Below are positions 16,292-24,184 of a DNA stretch of 32,462 bases, in pieces. The notes below the pieces were generated by a model. That model worked only from the letters and a program-made list of their open reading frames with translations, was not told where the DNA came from and searched no databases. This DNA is from Phenylobacterium sp. (lineage in GTDB: Bacteria; Pseudomonadota; Alphaproteobacteria; Caulobacterales; Caulobacteraceae). Numbering within the stretch: the stretch's first letter is position 1; the number at the start of each line of letters is the position of its first letter. The translations under genes were made by a program, and so were the position numbers. The DNA is taken from assembly GCF_016793285.1 (NCBI RefSeq), contig NZ_JAEUMO010000140.1:1-32462 (forward strand), in the 5' to 3' direction.

Positions 16292-18928
16292 TCACCCCGT
16301 ATTGCGCAGGCCCGCGGCGACGCCGGCCACCGTGAGCTGGATGGCGAGCTTCAGTTGCGGGTCGTCGTCGCCGGCCCGGCGGCGCGCCAGCAGCTCCACC
16401 TGCAGGTGGTTCAGCGGGTCCACGACCTCGGCCGCCAGCGACACGGACTCGGCCATCTGCGGATGGTTGTCCAGCAGCCGGGTCCCGCCGCGGATCGCCA
16501 GCACCAGCTCGATCGCCCGGCCGTGTTCCGCCCTGATGCGCTCGAAGATCGCCCCGCCCTTCGGATGCAGGGCCGCGTACTTCGCGGCGATCGCCATGTC
16601 GGACTGGGCGAGCGCCACCTCCATGTTGGAGACCATCGCCGCGAACACCTGGTCGGCCAGCAGGTCCTTCAGGTCGGCGACCGACAGCCCCGCCTTCGCG
16701 GCCCCGCCGGCGAAGCCGAACCAGGCCGGCAGCATGAAGCGCGCCTGCGACCACGAGAACACCCACGGGATCGCGCGCAGGTCCTCGATGCGGCGGCTCT
16801 TGGTGCGCGAGGCCGGCCGGCTGCCGATGTTCAGCCCCACGATCTCCGAGATCGGCGTGGCGCCCCAGAAGAAATCCTCGAAGCCCGGGTCCTCGTAGAC
16901 CAGCTCCCGATACGCCGCGAACGACGCCTTGCTCAGCGTCTCGAGCGCGTCGGCGCAGCCGGCGTCGCAGGGCGCTTCGTCGGGCCGCGCGCTCGCCATC
17001 AGGGTCGCCGCCGCCAGGCTCTCCAGGTTGCGCATCGCCGTCGACCGCTCGCCGAATCGGCGCGAGATCATCTCGCCCTGCTCGGTCACCCGGATCCGGC
17101 CCTTCACGGTTCCCGCCGGCTGCGCCATCACCGCCTGCGCCGCCGGTCCGCCGCCACGGCCCACCGACCCGCCGCGGCCGTGGAAGTACCAGAGGTCGAC
17201 GCCCGCGCGCCGCGCCTGCGCCGACAGCACGCCTGCGGCCTTGGCGACGTTGTGCCGCGAGGCCACGTAGCCCCCGTCCTTGTTGCTGTCGGAATAGCCC
17301 AGCATCACCTCGCGCCAGTGGACCTCGCCGAACAGCGCCGGCGGCAGCGGCAGCGCCAGCCACTGGCGCAGCAGCTCCGGCCCGTGCTCCAGGTCGCCGA
17401 TGGTCTCGAGCAGCGGCGTGATCCGAACGGCGCTGCGGCCCTTGTCGCCGCCCTGCACCAGCCCCGCCTGCTTCAGCAGCACCAGGGGCTCCAGCACGTC
17501 CGACAGGCTCGCGGTCTTCGAGATGATGTAGGCGCCCAGCGCCTTCTCGCCGTACAGCCGCACCACCTCGGCCGCGGCGTCCAGCGCGCCCAGCTCGCGG
17601 GTGGTCTCCTCGCTGTAGTCCAGGAACGGCGAGCGCAGCGGCCGGTCGTGGCTGAGCTCCTTCGACAGCACCCGGACACGCTCGGCCTCGTCCGAGCCCA
17701 GGTAGTCGATGTTCACGCCGGCCCGCACATAGAGCTCGTGGATCATCCGCTCGTGGACGTCGGCGTTCTGGCGCAGGTCCAGCGACAGCAGGTGGAACCC
17801 GCACGCCCTGGCCACCGCGATCAGCGTGCGCAGGCGCGCGCCCACCACCCGCTCGCCCAGGTGCTGGCGCACCGACTGGCGCACCGTCTCCAGGTCGGCC
17901 ACGAACGCCGCGGCGCTGGCATAGGGCGTCGTCCCGCCCCAGTTGCCGCCGGCGATGCGGTCGGCGGTGGCCGCCAGGCGGTCCCAGATCTCCTGCAGCG
18001 CCTTGCGGTAGGGTTCGTCCTCCCGATGCACCGAGGGGTTCGCCGTCACCTCCGCCAGCGCGATCACGCCGGGGCTGGCCGTGGTCAGCTCGCCGCTCAC
18101 CGCCATGTCGAACCACAGCCGCCGCACTTCGTCGGAGTAGTGGTTCAGGATCAGCCGCGCCTGCGACTTCAACGCCAGCTTCAGCGTCTCGCCACTCACC
18201 CCCGGATGCCCGTCGCGGTCGCCGCCCAGCCACGACCCCAGCGTCAGCGGCGTCGCCGTCTCGAACGCCTCGCTCCAGCCGTCGTAGGCGTCGGACAGCG
18301 CCGGCAGGATCGACTCCCGCACGATGGCGAGCGTGTTGCGGATCTCGTCGGCCGGCGTGATCCGCTCGGGCCTGTGCATCCGCGCCTTCCAGAGCAGGCA
18401 CATGGCGCGGAACAGGTCGTCGCGCAGCCGCGTCTCCTCGGCCGCCGTCAGCCCGCCCTCGGCGCGCCGGGCCATCAGTTGCGAGATCTCGGCCTCGCGC
18501 TCCACGATCGCGCGGCGGCGCACCTCGGTCGGGTGCGCCGTGAACACCGGCGACACCGCCATCCGCGGCACGATCCGCCCCGCGGCCCTGGCGCCCACCC
18601 GCCCGGCCGCCTCGACCAGGGTGGACGGCAGGTCGCCAGAGGCCTCCTGCCTGCGCCCCGCCACGTCCTCGCCGAGGTTCAGCAGGATGGACTGGCAGGT
18701 CAGCGCCCGGGCCAGATAGACCGCCTGGTCGGTCCGCAGGCCCGAGAACAGCGCCTCCAGCGCCTCCTCGTCGTCCTGCTGCGCCACGCCCTGCGCGCGG
18801 CGGACCAGCGCCGCGGCGTCCTCGCCGTCGAGGTAGCGGATGACCTCGCCCAGCAGGTCCTCGAGGTAGTGGACGGCCTCGCCGGCGCCGCGTTCGACAT
18901 GGGGCGGAGCGAGCTTGGCGTCCATCAT
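16292..18928 (-). CDS. ppc: phosphoenolpyruvate carboxylase
   Basis: The protein has 878 residues, normal for bacterial PEPC, and converts PEP and bicarbonate to oxaloacetate to refill the TCA cycle. Motifs are FTAHPTEVRRRA with catalytic His132, LGSWLGGDRDGHPGV, LGYSDSNKDGGYVASRH, FHGRGGSVGRGGGP with its catalytic loop, and the C-terminal LRNTG. I use ATG 18928 because GGAGGG lies five bases upstream; the adjacent ATG 18925 is equally possible. The frame stays open to 19051, but that extension is Arg/Gly-rich and overlaps the cytochrome c gene. It is 67 bases downstream of the cytochrome gene on the same strand. Confidence 0.97.
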   Translation of the reverse strand: MMDAKLAPPHVERGAGEAVHYLEDLLGEVIRYLDGEDAAALVRRAQGVAQQDDEEALEALFSGLRTDQAVYLARALTCQSILLNLGEDVAGRRQEASGDLPSTLVEAAGRVGARAAGRIVPRMAVSPVFTAHPTEVRRRAIVEREAEISQLMARRAEGGLTAAEETRLRDDLFRAMCLLWKARMHRPERITPADEIRNTLAIVRESILPALSDAYDGWSEAFETATPLTLGSWLGGDRDGHPGVSGETLKLALKSQARLILNHYSDEVRRLWFDMAVSGELTTASPGVIALAEVTANPSVHREDEPYRKALQEIWDRLAATADRIAGGNWGGTTPYASAAAFVADLETVRQSVRQHLGERVVGARLRTLIAVARACGFHLLSLDLRQNADVHERMIHELYVRAGVNIDYLGSDEAERVRVLSKELSHDRPLRSPFLDYSEETTRELGALDAAAEVVRLYGEKALGAYIISKTASLSDVLEPLVLLKQAGLVQGGDKGRSAVRITPLLETIGDLEHGPELLRQWLALPLPPALFGEVHWREVMLGYSDSNKDGGYVASRHNVAKAAGVLSAQARRAGVDLWYFHGRGGSVGRGGGPAAQAVMAQPAGTVKGRIRVTEQGEMISRRFGERSTAMRNLESLAAATLMASARPDEAPCDAGCADALETLSKASFAAYRELVYEDPGFEDFFWGATPISEIVGLNIGSRPASRTKSRRIEDLRAIPWVFSWSQARFMLPAWFGFAGGAAKAGLSVADLKDLLADQVFAAMVSNMEVALAQSDMAIAAKYAALHPKGGAIFERIRAEHGRAIELVLAIRGGTRLLDNHPQMAESVSLAAEVVDPLNHLQVELLARRRAGDDDPQLKLAIQLTVAGVAAGLRNTG

Positions 18929-18995
18929 CCCGGCCCTCCGCTCGCCGGCGCCGCGAGCATATGGCACGCCCGCCGACCCTCGGCCAGGACCGCCC

Positions 18996-19430
18996 CTACG
19001 GCGCCCGCGCCGGGCTCGGAATGTAGGTTTTGTGGCAGCCGTTGCAGGCATTGTAGACTTGGTCGCCGCCGATCGCGAACGCCGCGTCGACGTCCCTCGC
19101 CCGCGCCGCCGCCTCGCCCTTCTCGCCGCCCTCGATCAGCAGCCGGGAGAATTCGTCCCACCGCCCCGGCCGCGAGTGCTGGAGCAGGCGCCTGCCGCCC
19201 GCCTGCAGCGCCTGCGCCCCCGTCACCGCCGCGGCCCAGCGCGCCTCGGCCTCGGCCGGCGTCTCGTTCTCGGGCGGATCGTTGCCGCCGGCCCAGAACG
19301 CGAGCGCGGCGGGGTTCACCCCGGTCGCCATGATCGCCTGCACGGCGATGTCGTGGTCCGCCACCTGGGCGCCGGCCGCGGCGGCGGCGAAGGCGAAGAC
19401 GAGAGCGAGAGCAGGAAGGACGCGGCGCAT
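18996..19430 (-). CDS. monoheme c-type cytochrome, periplasmic
   Basis: The protein has 144 residues with a signal peptide (LPALALVFAFAAAAAGAQ). One heme-binding motif, CNGCH, lies at residues 129-133, close to the C-terminus. That position, and the largely helical sequence before it, resemble cytochrome c'-like four-helix proteins, in which the heme motif is on the last helix. It may carry electrons or bind gas ligands; nothing in the sequence decides. It is 52 bases downstream of the Na+/H+ antiporter and 67 bases upstream of PEPC, all on the minus strand. Confidence 0.88.
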   Translation of the reverse strand: MRRVLPALALVFAFAAAAAGAQVADHDIAVQAIMATGVNPAALAFWAGGNDPPENETPAEAEARWAAAVTGAQALQAGGRRLLQHSRPGRWDEFSRLLIEGGEKGEAAARARDVDAAFAIGGDQVYNACNGCHKTYIPSPARAP

Positions 19431-19482
19431 CGGGCCAGCCTAAGGCCGCGCCCCATCCGGCTGAACCGAAAAATCCGGCCGC

Positions 19483-21114
19483 TCAGCCCGTGTAGCGGGC
19501 CTCCAGCAGGTCGATGTCGCGGACCAGCCTGCGGGCGAGGTCGTCCTCGATCTCGCGGGCGCGGGCCCGGCGGTAGATCTCGTCGCGCTCGGCGCCCAGT
19601 CCCACCAGCCGCAGGCGCCGCTCGATGCCCTCGATCTTGTGCCGCTGCGCGGCCGTCTCCCGGGTCTCCACCCGCCCGTCGATGCGCGCGCGGTAGCTCT
19701 CCATGATCCGCACCGACGCCTCGGTGTAGAGGTCGGCGTCCGCCTGGCCCGCGCCCATCGCATGCTGCTCGTCCTCGATCGCCTGGATCGCGGCCTGCGC
19801 CGCGGCGACCCGCGCCTGGTCGATCTCGGTCTGCCGCGACGGCTCGGGCGGCAGCTCCAGCCCCTTCAGCACCCGCGGCAGCCCGATGCTGGCCACCAGC
19901 AGCGAGACCAGGATCACCCCGGCCGCCAGCGCGATGGCGAGGTCGCGGGCCGGGAACGGCGTCCCGTCGTTCAGCGTCAGCGGCAGGGTCAGCACGCCCG
20001 CCAGCGTGATCGCGCCGCGGACGCCCGCGAACGACATCGCCAGCATCAGCCGCCGGCTCACCCTGGCCGCCGGCTCGCCGCGGCGCCGCGCCTTGAAGAT
20101 CGTCAGCTTCAGCGAGGCCCACACCCACGCGAACCGCATCGCCCCCAGCGCCGCGCTGATGGCCAGCACATAGACCAGCAGCCACCAGGGCTCGGCGTGG
20201 CCCGAGGCCAGCACCGTCTGGCTGGCGGAGTTCCAGAGGCCGGGCATCTGTTCGCCCAGCAGCACGAAGATCACGCCGTTCGCCGCGAACTGCACCACGT
20301 CCCAGACGGCCGCGCGGCGCACGCGGGTGGCCGCCAGCGCCTGCCCCGTCTGCTCGGTGAAGCCCATGGTCACGCCCGCGGCCACGGCGGCCAGGATGCC
20401 CGAACAGTGGAAGTGCTCGGCCACCATGTAGGCCCCGAACGGGATCAGGAGGCTCACGAGGATCTGCGCGCTGGTGTCCTCGCCCAGCCGCCGGCTGATC
20501 TGCTGCTTGGCGAACGAGACCGCCCAGGTCACGCCGACGCCGATCGCGATGCCGCCCAGCGCGAGCCACAGGAACGTCAGCAGCGCCTCCTGGATCACGA
20601 ACGAGCCGGTCAGCATCGCCGCCACGGCGAAGCGCATGCAGACGAGGCCCGAGGCGTCGTTCAGCAGCGACTCGCCCTCCAGGATGTGCATCACCCGCTT
20701 GGGCAGCGGCGCGCGCGACGCGATGGCCGACACCGCGATCGGGTCGGTGGGCGAGACCACCGCGGCGAGCGCGAAGGCCACCGGCAGCGGCATCGCCGGG
20801 ATCAGCCAGTGGATCAGGAAGCCCACGCCCACGACCGTCAGCGCCACCAGGCCGATCGCCAGCTCCAGCACCGTGGCCCGGTCGCGCAGCAGGTCGTCCT
20901 TGGGGATGCGCCAGCCGTCGAGGAACAGCAGCGGCGGCAGGAAGAGCAGGAAGAAGAGTTCGGGATCCAGCTCCACGGTCGGGACCACGGAGAGCGCGAT
21001 GGCCACCCCCAGCGCGATCTGGACCAGCGGCAGCGGCAGCCGCGTGAACCGGGCCAGCGCGCCGCTGACCACCACGGCCAGCAACAGGAACAGGATCGTG
21101 GTGACGGAACTCAG
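19483..21114 (-). CDS. CPA1-family Na+/H+ antiporter, probable CTG start
   Basis: An inner-membrane antiporter with about 12 hydrophobic segments and a soluble C-terminal region of roughly 130 residues. CPA1 signatures are ELFFLLFLPPLLFLDG, VSPTDPIAVSAI, LEGESLLNDASGLV with the Asn-Asp pair, and SFAGVRGAITLAGVL with its conserved Arg. It exchanges Na+ (or K+) for protons. The only ATG/GTG/TTG start giving full membrane topology is TTG 21084, which lacks a ribosome-binding site. Ten codons upstream, CTG 21114 has AGGGAGG (21126-21120) at five bases and restores SSVTTILFLLLAVVVSG. An in-frame TAA lies just above that, so I choose CTG, giving 543 residues. Confidence 0.9.
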   Translation of the reverse strand: MSSVTTILFLLLAVVVSGALARFTRLPLPLVQIALGVAIALSVVPTVELDPELFFLLFLPPLLFLDGWRIPKDDLLRDRATVLELAIGLVALTVVGVGFLIHWLIPAMPLPVAFALAAVVSPTDPIAVSAIASRAPLPKRVMHILEGESLLNDASGLVCMRFAVAAMLTGSFVIQEALLTFLWLALGGIAIGVGVTWAVSFAKQQISRRLGEDTSAQILVSLLIPFGAYMVAEHFHCSGILAAVAAGVTMGFTEQTGQALAATRVRRAAVWDVVQFAANGVIFVLLGEQMPGLWNSASQTVLASGHAEPWWLLVYVLAISAALGAMRFAWVWASLKLTIFKARRRGEPAARVSRRLMLAMSFAGVRGAITLAGVLTLPLTLNDGTPFPARDLAIALAAGVILVSLLVASIGLPRVLKGLELPPEPSRQTEIDQARVAAAQAAIQAIEDEQHAMGAGQADADLYTEASVRIMESYRARIDGRVETRETAAQRHKIEGIERRLRLVGLGAERDEIYRRARAREIEDDLARRLVRDIDLLEARYTG

Positions 21115-21119
21115 AGGCG

Positions 21120-21126
21120 CCTCCCT
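21120..21126 (-). promoter_or_regulatory. strong Shine-Dalgarno that marks a CTG start for the antiporter
   Basis: The minus-strand sequence AGGGAGG ends five bases before CTG 21114. No ATG, GTG or TTG lies at the right distance in the antiporter frame, and an in-frame TAA is located immediately upstream, so no longer start is possible. Confidence 0.6.
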
Positions 21127-21239
21127 TGCCCCCTGTTAGCAGACTCGCGCCGCGGCCAGCCCCGGCGAACGGTCACGGTTGTGTCAGGACGCCGCGCAAA
21201 CCGCTAAGCTCGCCGCAAACGCGCCAGGGGGCAGACGTC

Positions 21240-21626
21240 ATGACGGCCAAGGAACTGGGCGTGCTCGCCCTGCTGGGGTTCGGCGTCTGGCTGGGCGGGG
21301 CGGTCACGTTCCGCTTCGGCGGCGGGCTGCTGTTCGAGAACGGCCCCCTCGTGCTGGCGGCGAGCGCGGTCGGCATCGCCGTGACCGTCTGCATCCTGCT
21401 CCGCTCGATCATGACCTGGCGCGGGTCGCCCGACGCCGAGGCGGTGACGGTCGCCGTGGCCATGGCGATCCCCGGGCTCTTCGGCGACGTCGCCTATACC
21501 CTGGCCTTCGCCCCGATCACCGGACTCTCGCCGCTGACCGCCGGCCCCTACGCCGCCATCATCCTTTTCGGCAACGCCTGCCTGCTGGCCTATGCGCTGT
21601 GGATTCAGCAGCGGGCGCGCGCCTGA
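21240..21626 (+). CDS. DUF5367-like four-helix membrane protein
   Basis: The protein has 128 residues. It starts TAKELGVLALLGFGVWLGGA and has FRFGGGLLFENG. Four hydrophobic segments lie near residues 6-25, 37-56, 70-92 and 101-121, so it is probably an inner-membrane protein. The pattern matches my recollection of the DUF5367 family, of unknown function. I use ATG 21240, which has AGGGGG eight bases upstream. An open upstream frame to 21126 has no membrane or family sequence. It is divergent from the antiporter (125 bases between starts) and 17 bases before the convergent aldolase gene. Confidence 0.75.
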   Translation: MTAKELGVLALLGFGVWLGGAVTFRFGGGLLFENGPLVLAASAVGIAVTVCILLRSIMTWRGSPDAEAVTVAVAMAIPGLFGDVAYTLAFAPITGLSPLTAGPYAAIILFGNACLLAYALWIQQRARA

Positions 21627-21643
21627 TCTGCGGCGCGGCGCGC

Positions 21644-22315
21644 CTATCCGCCGCGGACGCGCCTGATGAGCTGGACGGTGTCGCGCACGCGCGCCGCGAT
21701 GCCGGCGTAGTCCCCCGCGTCCAGCAGCGCCCTGGTCACCAGGTTCGAGCCCATGCCGCAGGCCACGATGCCGGCGTCGAACCAGGGCTTCAGCGACGCC
21801 TCCGTGACGTCCACCCCGCCGGTCGGCATGATCTTGCTCCACGGCATCGGCCCCAGCACCGCCTTGACGAACTCGGGCCCGCCCACCGTCGAACCGGGGA
21901 ACAGCTTCACGATCTCGCAGCCCAGTTCCTGCGCCTGGCTGATCTCGCTCGGCGTCGCGCAGCCCGGCGAGTACGGGATCATGCGGCGGTTGCAGATCCG
22001 CGCCACCTCGGCGTTCAGCACCGGCCCCACCACGAAGTTCGCCCCGTGCGCCAGGTAGACGCCGGCCGTCGGCGCCTCGACGATCGAGCCCACGCCCATG
22101 ATCACGCTGGGGTCGGCCCTGGCGAAATGCTTCGTCACGTCGCGGAAGACCTCTGCCGCGAAGTCCCCGCGGTTCGTGAACTCGATGCACTTGGCCCCGC
22201 CGTCGGCGCAGGCCTGGATCACCTTCACGCAGACCTCGGGGTCGGCATGGTAGAACACCGGGATCACCCCCTGCTCGACCATGGCGTTCAGGGTGACGAG
22301 GCGGTCGCGGGGCAT
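21644..22315 (-). CDS. eda: KDPG / 2-keto-4-hydroxyglutarate aldolase
   Basis: The protein has 223 residues and splits 2-keto-3-deoxy-6-phosphogluconate into pyruvate and glyceraldehyde 3-phosphate, the last step of the Entner-Doudoroff route. Catalytic Glu45 (KCIEFTNRG) and the Schiff-base Lys137 (CEIVKLFPG) are present, as is the phosphate-binding PTGGVDV segment. ATG 22315 is chosen because AGGAG lies six bases upstream; the frame runs open to 22387 without a better signal. No edd or zwf is nearby, so a paralogue acting on another 2-keto-3-deoxy sugar acid remains possible. Confidence 0.88.
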   Translation of the reverse strand: MPRDRLVTLNAMVEQGVIPVFYHADPEVCVKVIQACADGGAKCIEFTNRGDFAAEVFRDVTKHFARADPSVIMGVGSIVEAPTAGVYLAHGANFVVGPVLNAEVARICNRRMIPYSPGCATPSEISQAQELGCEIVKLFPGSTVGGPEFVKAVLGPMPWSKIMPTGGVDVTEASLKPWFDAGIVACGMGSNLVTRALLDAGDYAGIAARVRDTVQLIRRVRGG

Positions 22316-22540
22316 GCGGGTCTCCTGGTTGGCCCGCGCCCAGCGCGCCGGCCAGCCGCCGTCCGCCGGGACGATGGCGCCCCGCATGTAATCCGACAGC
22401 CGGCCCGCCAGGAAGTCCGGGCGCGGCGCGGCGACTGCATCCCTGCGGCGTAGGGCCTGCCGTCCACTTGCCTATCGACTTCCCGGGCGTAAGAGGCCCA
22501 CTCGCAGGCCCGGGCGGCAGCAGATCGGAGGGCGCCACAT

Positions 22541-23527
22541 ATGCGACGGGTCGAAGCGGGCGCGCTCAATTCCATCGCCGACTACCGCCTGATCGAGGCC
22601 GCCCCGCCGCGCCCTGGCCCCGGCCAGGTCCTGATCAAGGTCGGCGCCTGCGGCGTCGGCTACGTCGACGCGCTGGTGGCGCTCGGCCGCTACCAGGTGA
22701 AGCCGCCGCTCCCCCACACCCCCGGCCAGGAGGTCGGCGGCCGGGTCGAGGCCATCGGCGACGGCGTCACCGGCCTCGCGCCCGGCGACCGCGTGATGGC
22801 CGCCGTCCGCGGCGGCTTCGCCGAGTGCGCCCTGGCCCCGGCCCAGGCCGTCACCCGCATCCCGGACCGCATGACCTTCGCCCAGGCCGCCGGCTTCCGC
22901 GTGAACTACCTCACCGCGCTCCACGGCCTCGCCGACCGCGCGGCCCTCAAGCCCGGCGAAACGGTGCTCGTCTTCGGCGCCGCCGGCGGCGTCGGCTCCG
23001 CCGCCATCCAGGTCGCCAAACACCTCGGCGCCCGCGTCATCGCCGCCGCCTCCACCGACGCCAAGCGCGCCTTCTGCGCCGACATCGGCGCCGACCTCAC
23101 GATCGACACCGCCCCCGAAGGCTGGCGCGACCGCCTGAAGGCCCTCCTGGGCAAGACCTCCCACGGGGGCGTCGTAGACGTCGTCTTCGACCCCGTCTGC
23201 GGCCCGCTCTTCGAACCCGCCTTCCGCTCCCTGGCCTGGAACGGCCGCCACCTCGTCGTCGGCTTCGTCGGCGGTATCCCGGCCCTCCCGGTCAACCTCC
23301 CCCTCATGAAAGGCGCCGCCCTCACCGGCGTGGACGTCCGCCAGTTCCTCCTCTTCCAACCGGACCTGGCCGCGAAACACCTCACCGACCTGCTGGGATG
23401 GGTCGCCGACGGCAACCTCACCCCGCCCGAAGGCCGGGCGTTCGCGTTCGGGGAGTTCGCGGAGGCCCTGGAGTTCGCCCTGACGGGCGGCGGGATGGGC
23501 AAGACCGTCCTCCACCTCCCCGACTAG
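22541..23527 (+). CDS. NADPH:quinone oxidoreductase family protein (zinc-free MDR)
   Basis: The protein has 328 residues of the medium-chain dehydrogenase/reductase superfamily. The N-terminal GroES-like domain has PGPGQVLIKVGACGVGYVDAL and PHTPGQEVGGRVEAIGDGV. The Rossmann domain has VLVFGAAGGVGSAAIQVAKHLGA with its AAGGVG motif. The zinc-ligand cysteines of true alcohol dehydrogenases are absent, which places it with quinone oxidoreductase or enoyl reductase types. GGAGGG lies eight bases upstream of the ATG. It is divergent from the aldolase (225 bases between starts), and the repeat-rich interval follows its stop. Confidence 0.92.
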   Translation: MRRVEAGALNSIADYRLIEAAPPRPGPGQVLIKVGACGVGYVDALVALGRYQVKPPLPHTPGQEVGGRVEAIGDGVTGLAPGDRVMAAVRGGFAECALAPAQAVTRIPDRMTFAQAAGFRVNYLTALHGLADRAALKPGETVLVFGAAGGVGSAAIQVAKHLGARVIAAASTDAKRAFCADIGADLTIDTAPEGWRDRLKALLGKTSHGGVVDVVFDPVCGPLFEPAFRSLAWNGRHLVVGFVGGIPALPVNLPLMKGAALTGVDVRQFLLFQPDLAAKHLTDLLGWVADGNLTPPEGRAFAFGEFAEALEFALTGGGMGKTVLHLPD

Positions 23528-23545
23528 GCTGGGATAGGGCCGCCG

Positions 23546-23630
23546 GGGAATACAGGGGAATACCGGGAATACGCGAGGGAATACGGGGGGAATACGGGGA
23601 CAGGGGAATACGGGGGGAATACGGGGACAG
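23546..23630. repeat. GGGAATAC short-repeat cluster with exact 27-base tandem duplication
   Basis: GGGAATAC occurs seven times, starting at 23546, 23556, 23565, 23577, 23588, 23604 and 23615. A 27-base unit ending GGGGACAG is present twice without a mismatch, at 23577-23603 and 23604-23630. The irregular spacing of the earlier copies suggests repeated slippage or recombination. Confidence 0.9.
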
Positions 23631-23666
23631 GAGCAATATTCCCCGACCGGATGCCGATGGGGTTAT

Positions 23667-23687
23667 GGGGATAGGTATCGTGTCCCC
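23667..23687. repeat. internal hairpin of the 131-base element
   Basis: GGGGATA (23667-23673) can pair with TGTCCCC (23681-23687) around the loop GGTATCG, with one G-T wobble. The GGGGACA-type ends resemble REP half-sites associated with REP-associated tyrosine transposases; this resemblance is from memory. Confidence 0.5.
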
Positions 23688-23690
23688 GAA

Positions 23691-23717
23691 ACCTTCCTAA
23701 CCTTCCTGACCTTCCTG
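23691..23717. repeat. three tandem 9-base copies inside the element
   Basis: ACCTTCCTA, ACCTTCCTG and ACCTTCCTG follow one another without gaps at 23691, 23700 and 23709. They lie in the interior of the 131-base inverted-repeat element. Confidence 0.85.
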
Positions 23718-23900
23718 GGTACATTGCTCCTGTCCCCGTATTCCCGCGCCGGCGCCCAGGCCCCCATCACGGGCGGCCGCGCCACTCCGAGCCCGCCTCG
23801 CCGGCTCGACCACCACGATCCTTGCGCCACCGCGACCCGCCGGCCTGCCCGGCCTGACCACCCGCCGCGCCACCGGCCCGCCCTGAGCTATTCCCCCTCA

Positions 23901-24033
23901 GAACGTCATGGCCGGCCTTGTGCCGGCCACCCATGAACTCCGAGTCCGAAGAAGCTCGCAGCGGCGCCCGCCGCGGGCCGTCTCCGCGCGCTCGTGCGCA
24001 TGGGTGGCCGGCACAAGCCCGGCCATGACGTTC
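23901..24033. repeat. extragenic palindrome with 35-base inverted arms (one mismatch)
   Basis: The arm at 23901-23935 begins GAACGTCATGGCCGG and is the reverse complement of 23999-24033 with one mismatch. The 63-base interior is GC-rich with no reading frame. Each arm is itself partly palindromic (GGCCGG...CCGGCC). This looks like a dispersed alphaproteobacterial extragenic palindrome. Confidence 0.8.
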
Positions 24034-24067
24034 GAGAGTGGGTCAGAAGGCCGTGTTCCCCCTAACC

Positions 24068-24173
24068 CGCTCATCCCCGCGCAGGCGGGGACCCAGGCTT
24101 GCTTTCACGGCAAGCCCGGCCGCCGAACGCGGAAGCCGGATAGTCTGGGTCCCCGCATTCGCGGGGATGAGCG
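24068..24173. repeat. extragenic palindrome with 29-base inverted arms (two mismatches)
   Basis: The arm at 24068-24096 begins CGCTCATCCCCGCG and pairs with 24145-24173 with two mismatches. Each arm also folds on itself (CCCCGC...GCGGGG). The core of the second arm, read in reverse complement, matches the hairpin at 15481-15507. It ends 11 bases before the stop of the fusion protein gene, so it may help end transcription from one or both sides. Confidence 0.8.
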
Positions 24174-24184
24174 GAGGTGGGTTG

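Larger units (their letters stand above)
23615..23745. repeat. 131-base MITE/REPIN-like element with perfect 23-base inverted ends
   Basis: The arm at 23615-23637 (starting GGGAATACGGGGACAGG) is the exact reverse complement of 23723-23745. Pairing continues inward imperfectly for about six more bases. The 85-base interior contains a hairpin at 23667-23687 (7-base stem including one G-T wobble, 7-base loop) and three tandem 9-mers beginning ACCTTCCT at 23691, 23700 and 23709. There is no coding capacity. It resembles non-autonomous palindromic elements of the REP/REPIN or MITE type; mobility is inferred. Confidence 0.75.
23528..24184. other. 657-nt gene-free interval with three families of inverted repeats
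   Basis: The interval separates the convergent oxidoreductase and four-domain fusion genes. In order it holds GGGAATAC repeats with a 27-base tandem duplication, a perfect 23-base inverted pair, three 9-base tandem copies, about 150 bases of unremarkable GC-rich DNA (23746-23900), a 35-base inverted pair and a 29-base inverted pair. No reading frame here resembles a protein. It reads like a landing or accumulation site for small non-coding repeats. Confidence 0.8.

Noticed and set aside
16124-19333. A 1069-codon plus-strand open frame opposite PEP carboxylase and the cytochrome gene
   Set aside because: Its composition is that of an antisense shadow (His, Arg, Gln and Pro runs), and it covers an unmistakable PEPC.
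23546-23630. GGGAATAC repeats as a CRISPR array
   Set aside because: Repeats are 8 bases with 9-16-base spacing and no unique spacers of the right size. No cas gene is present.
23524-23936. Small frames in the repeat interval encoding YSP- and RIP-rich peptides
   Set aside because: They are translations of the repeats themselves, without ribosome-binding sites or family resemblance.
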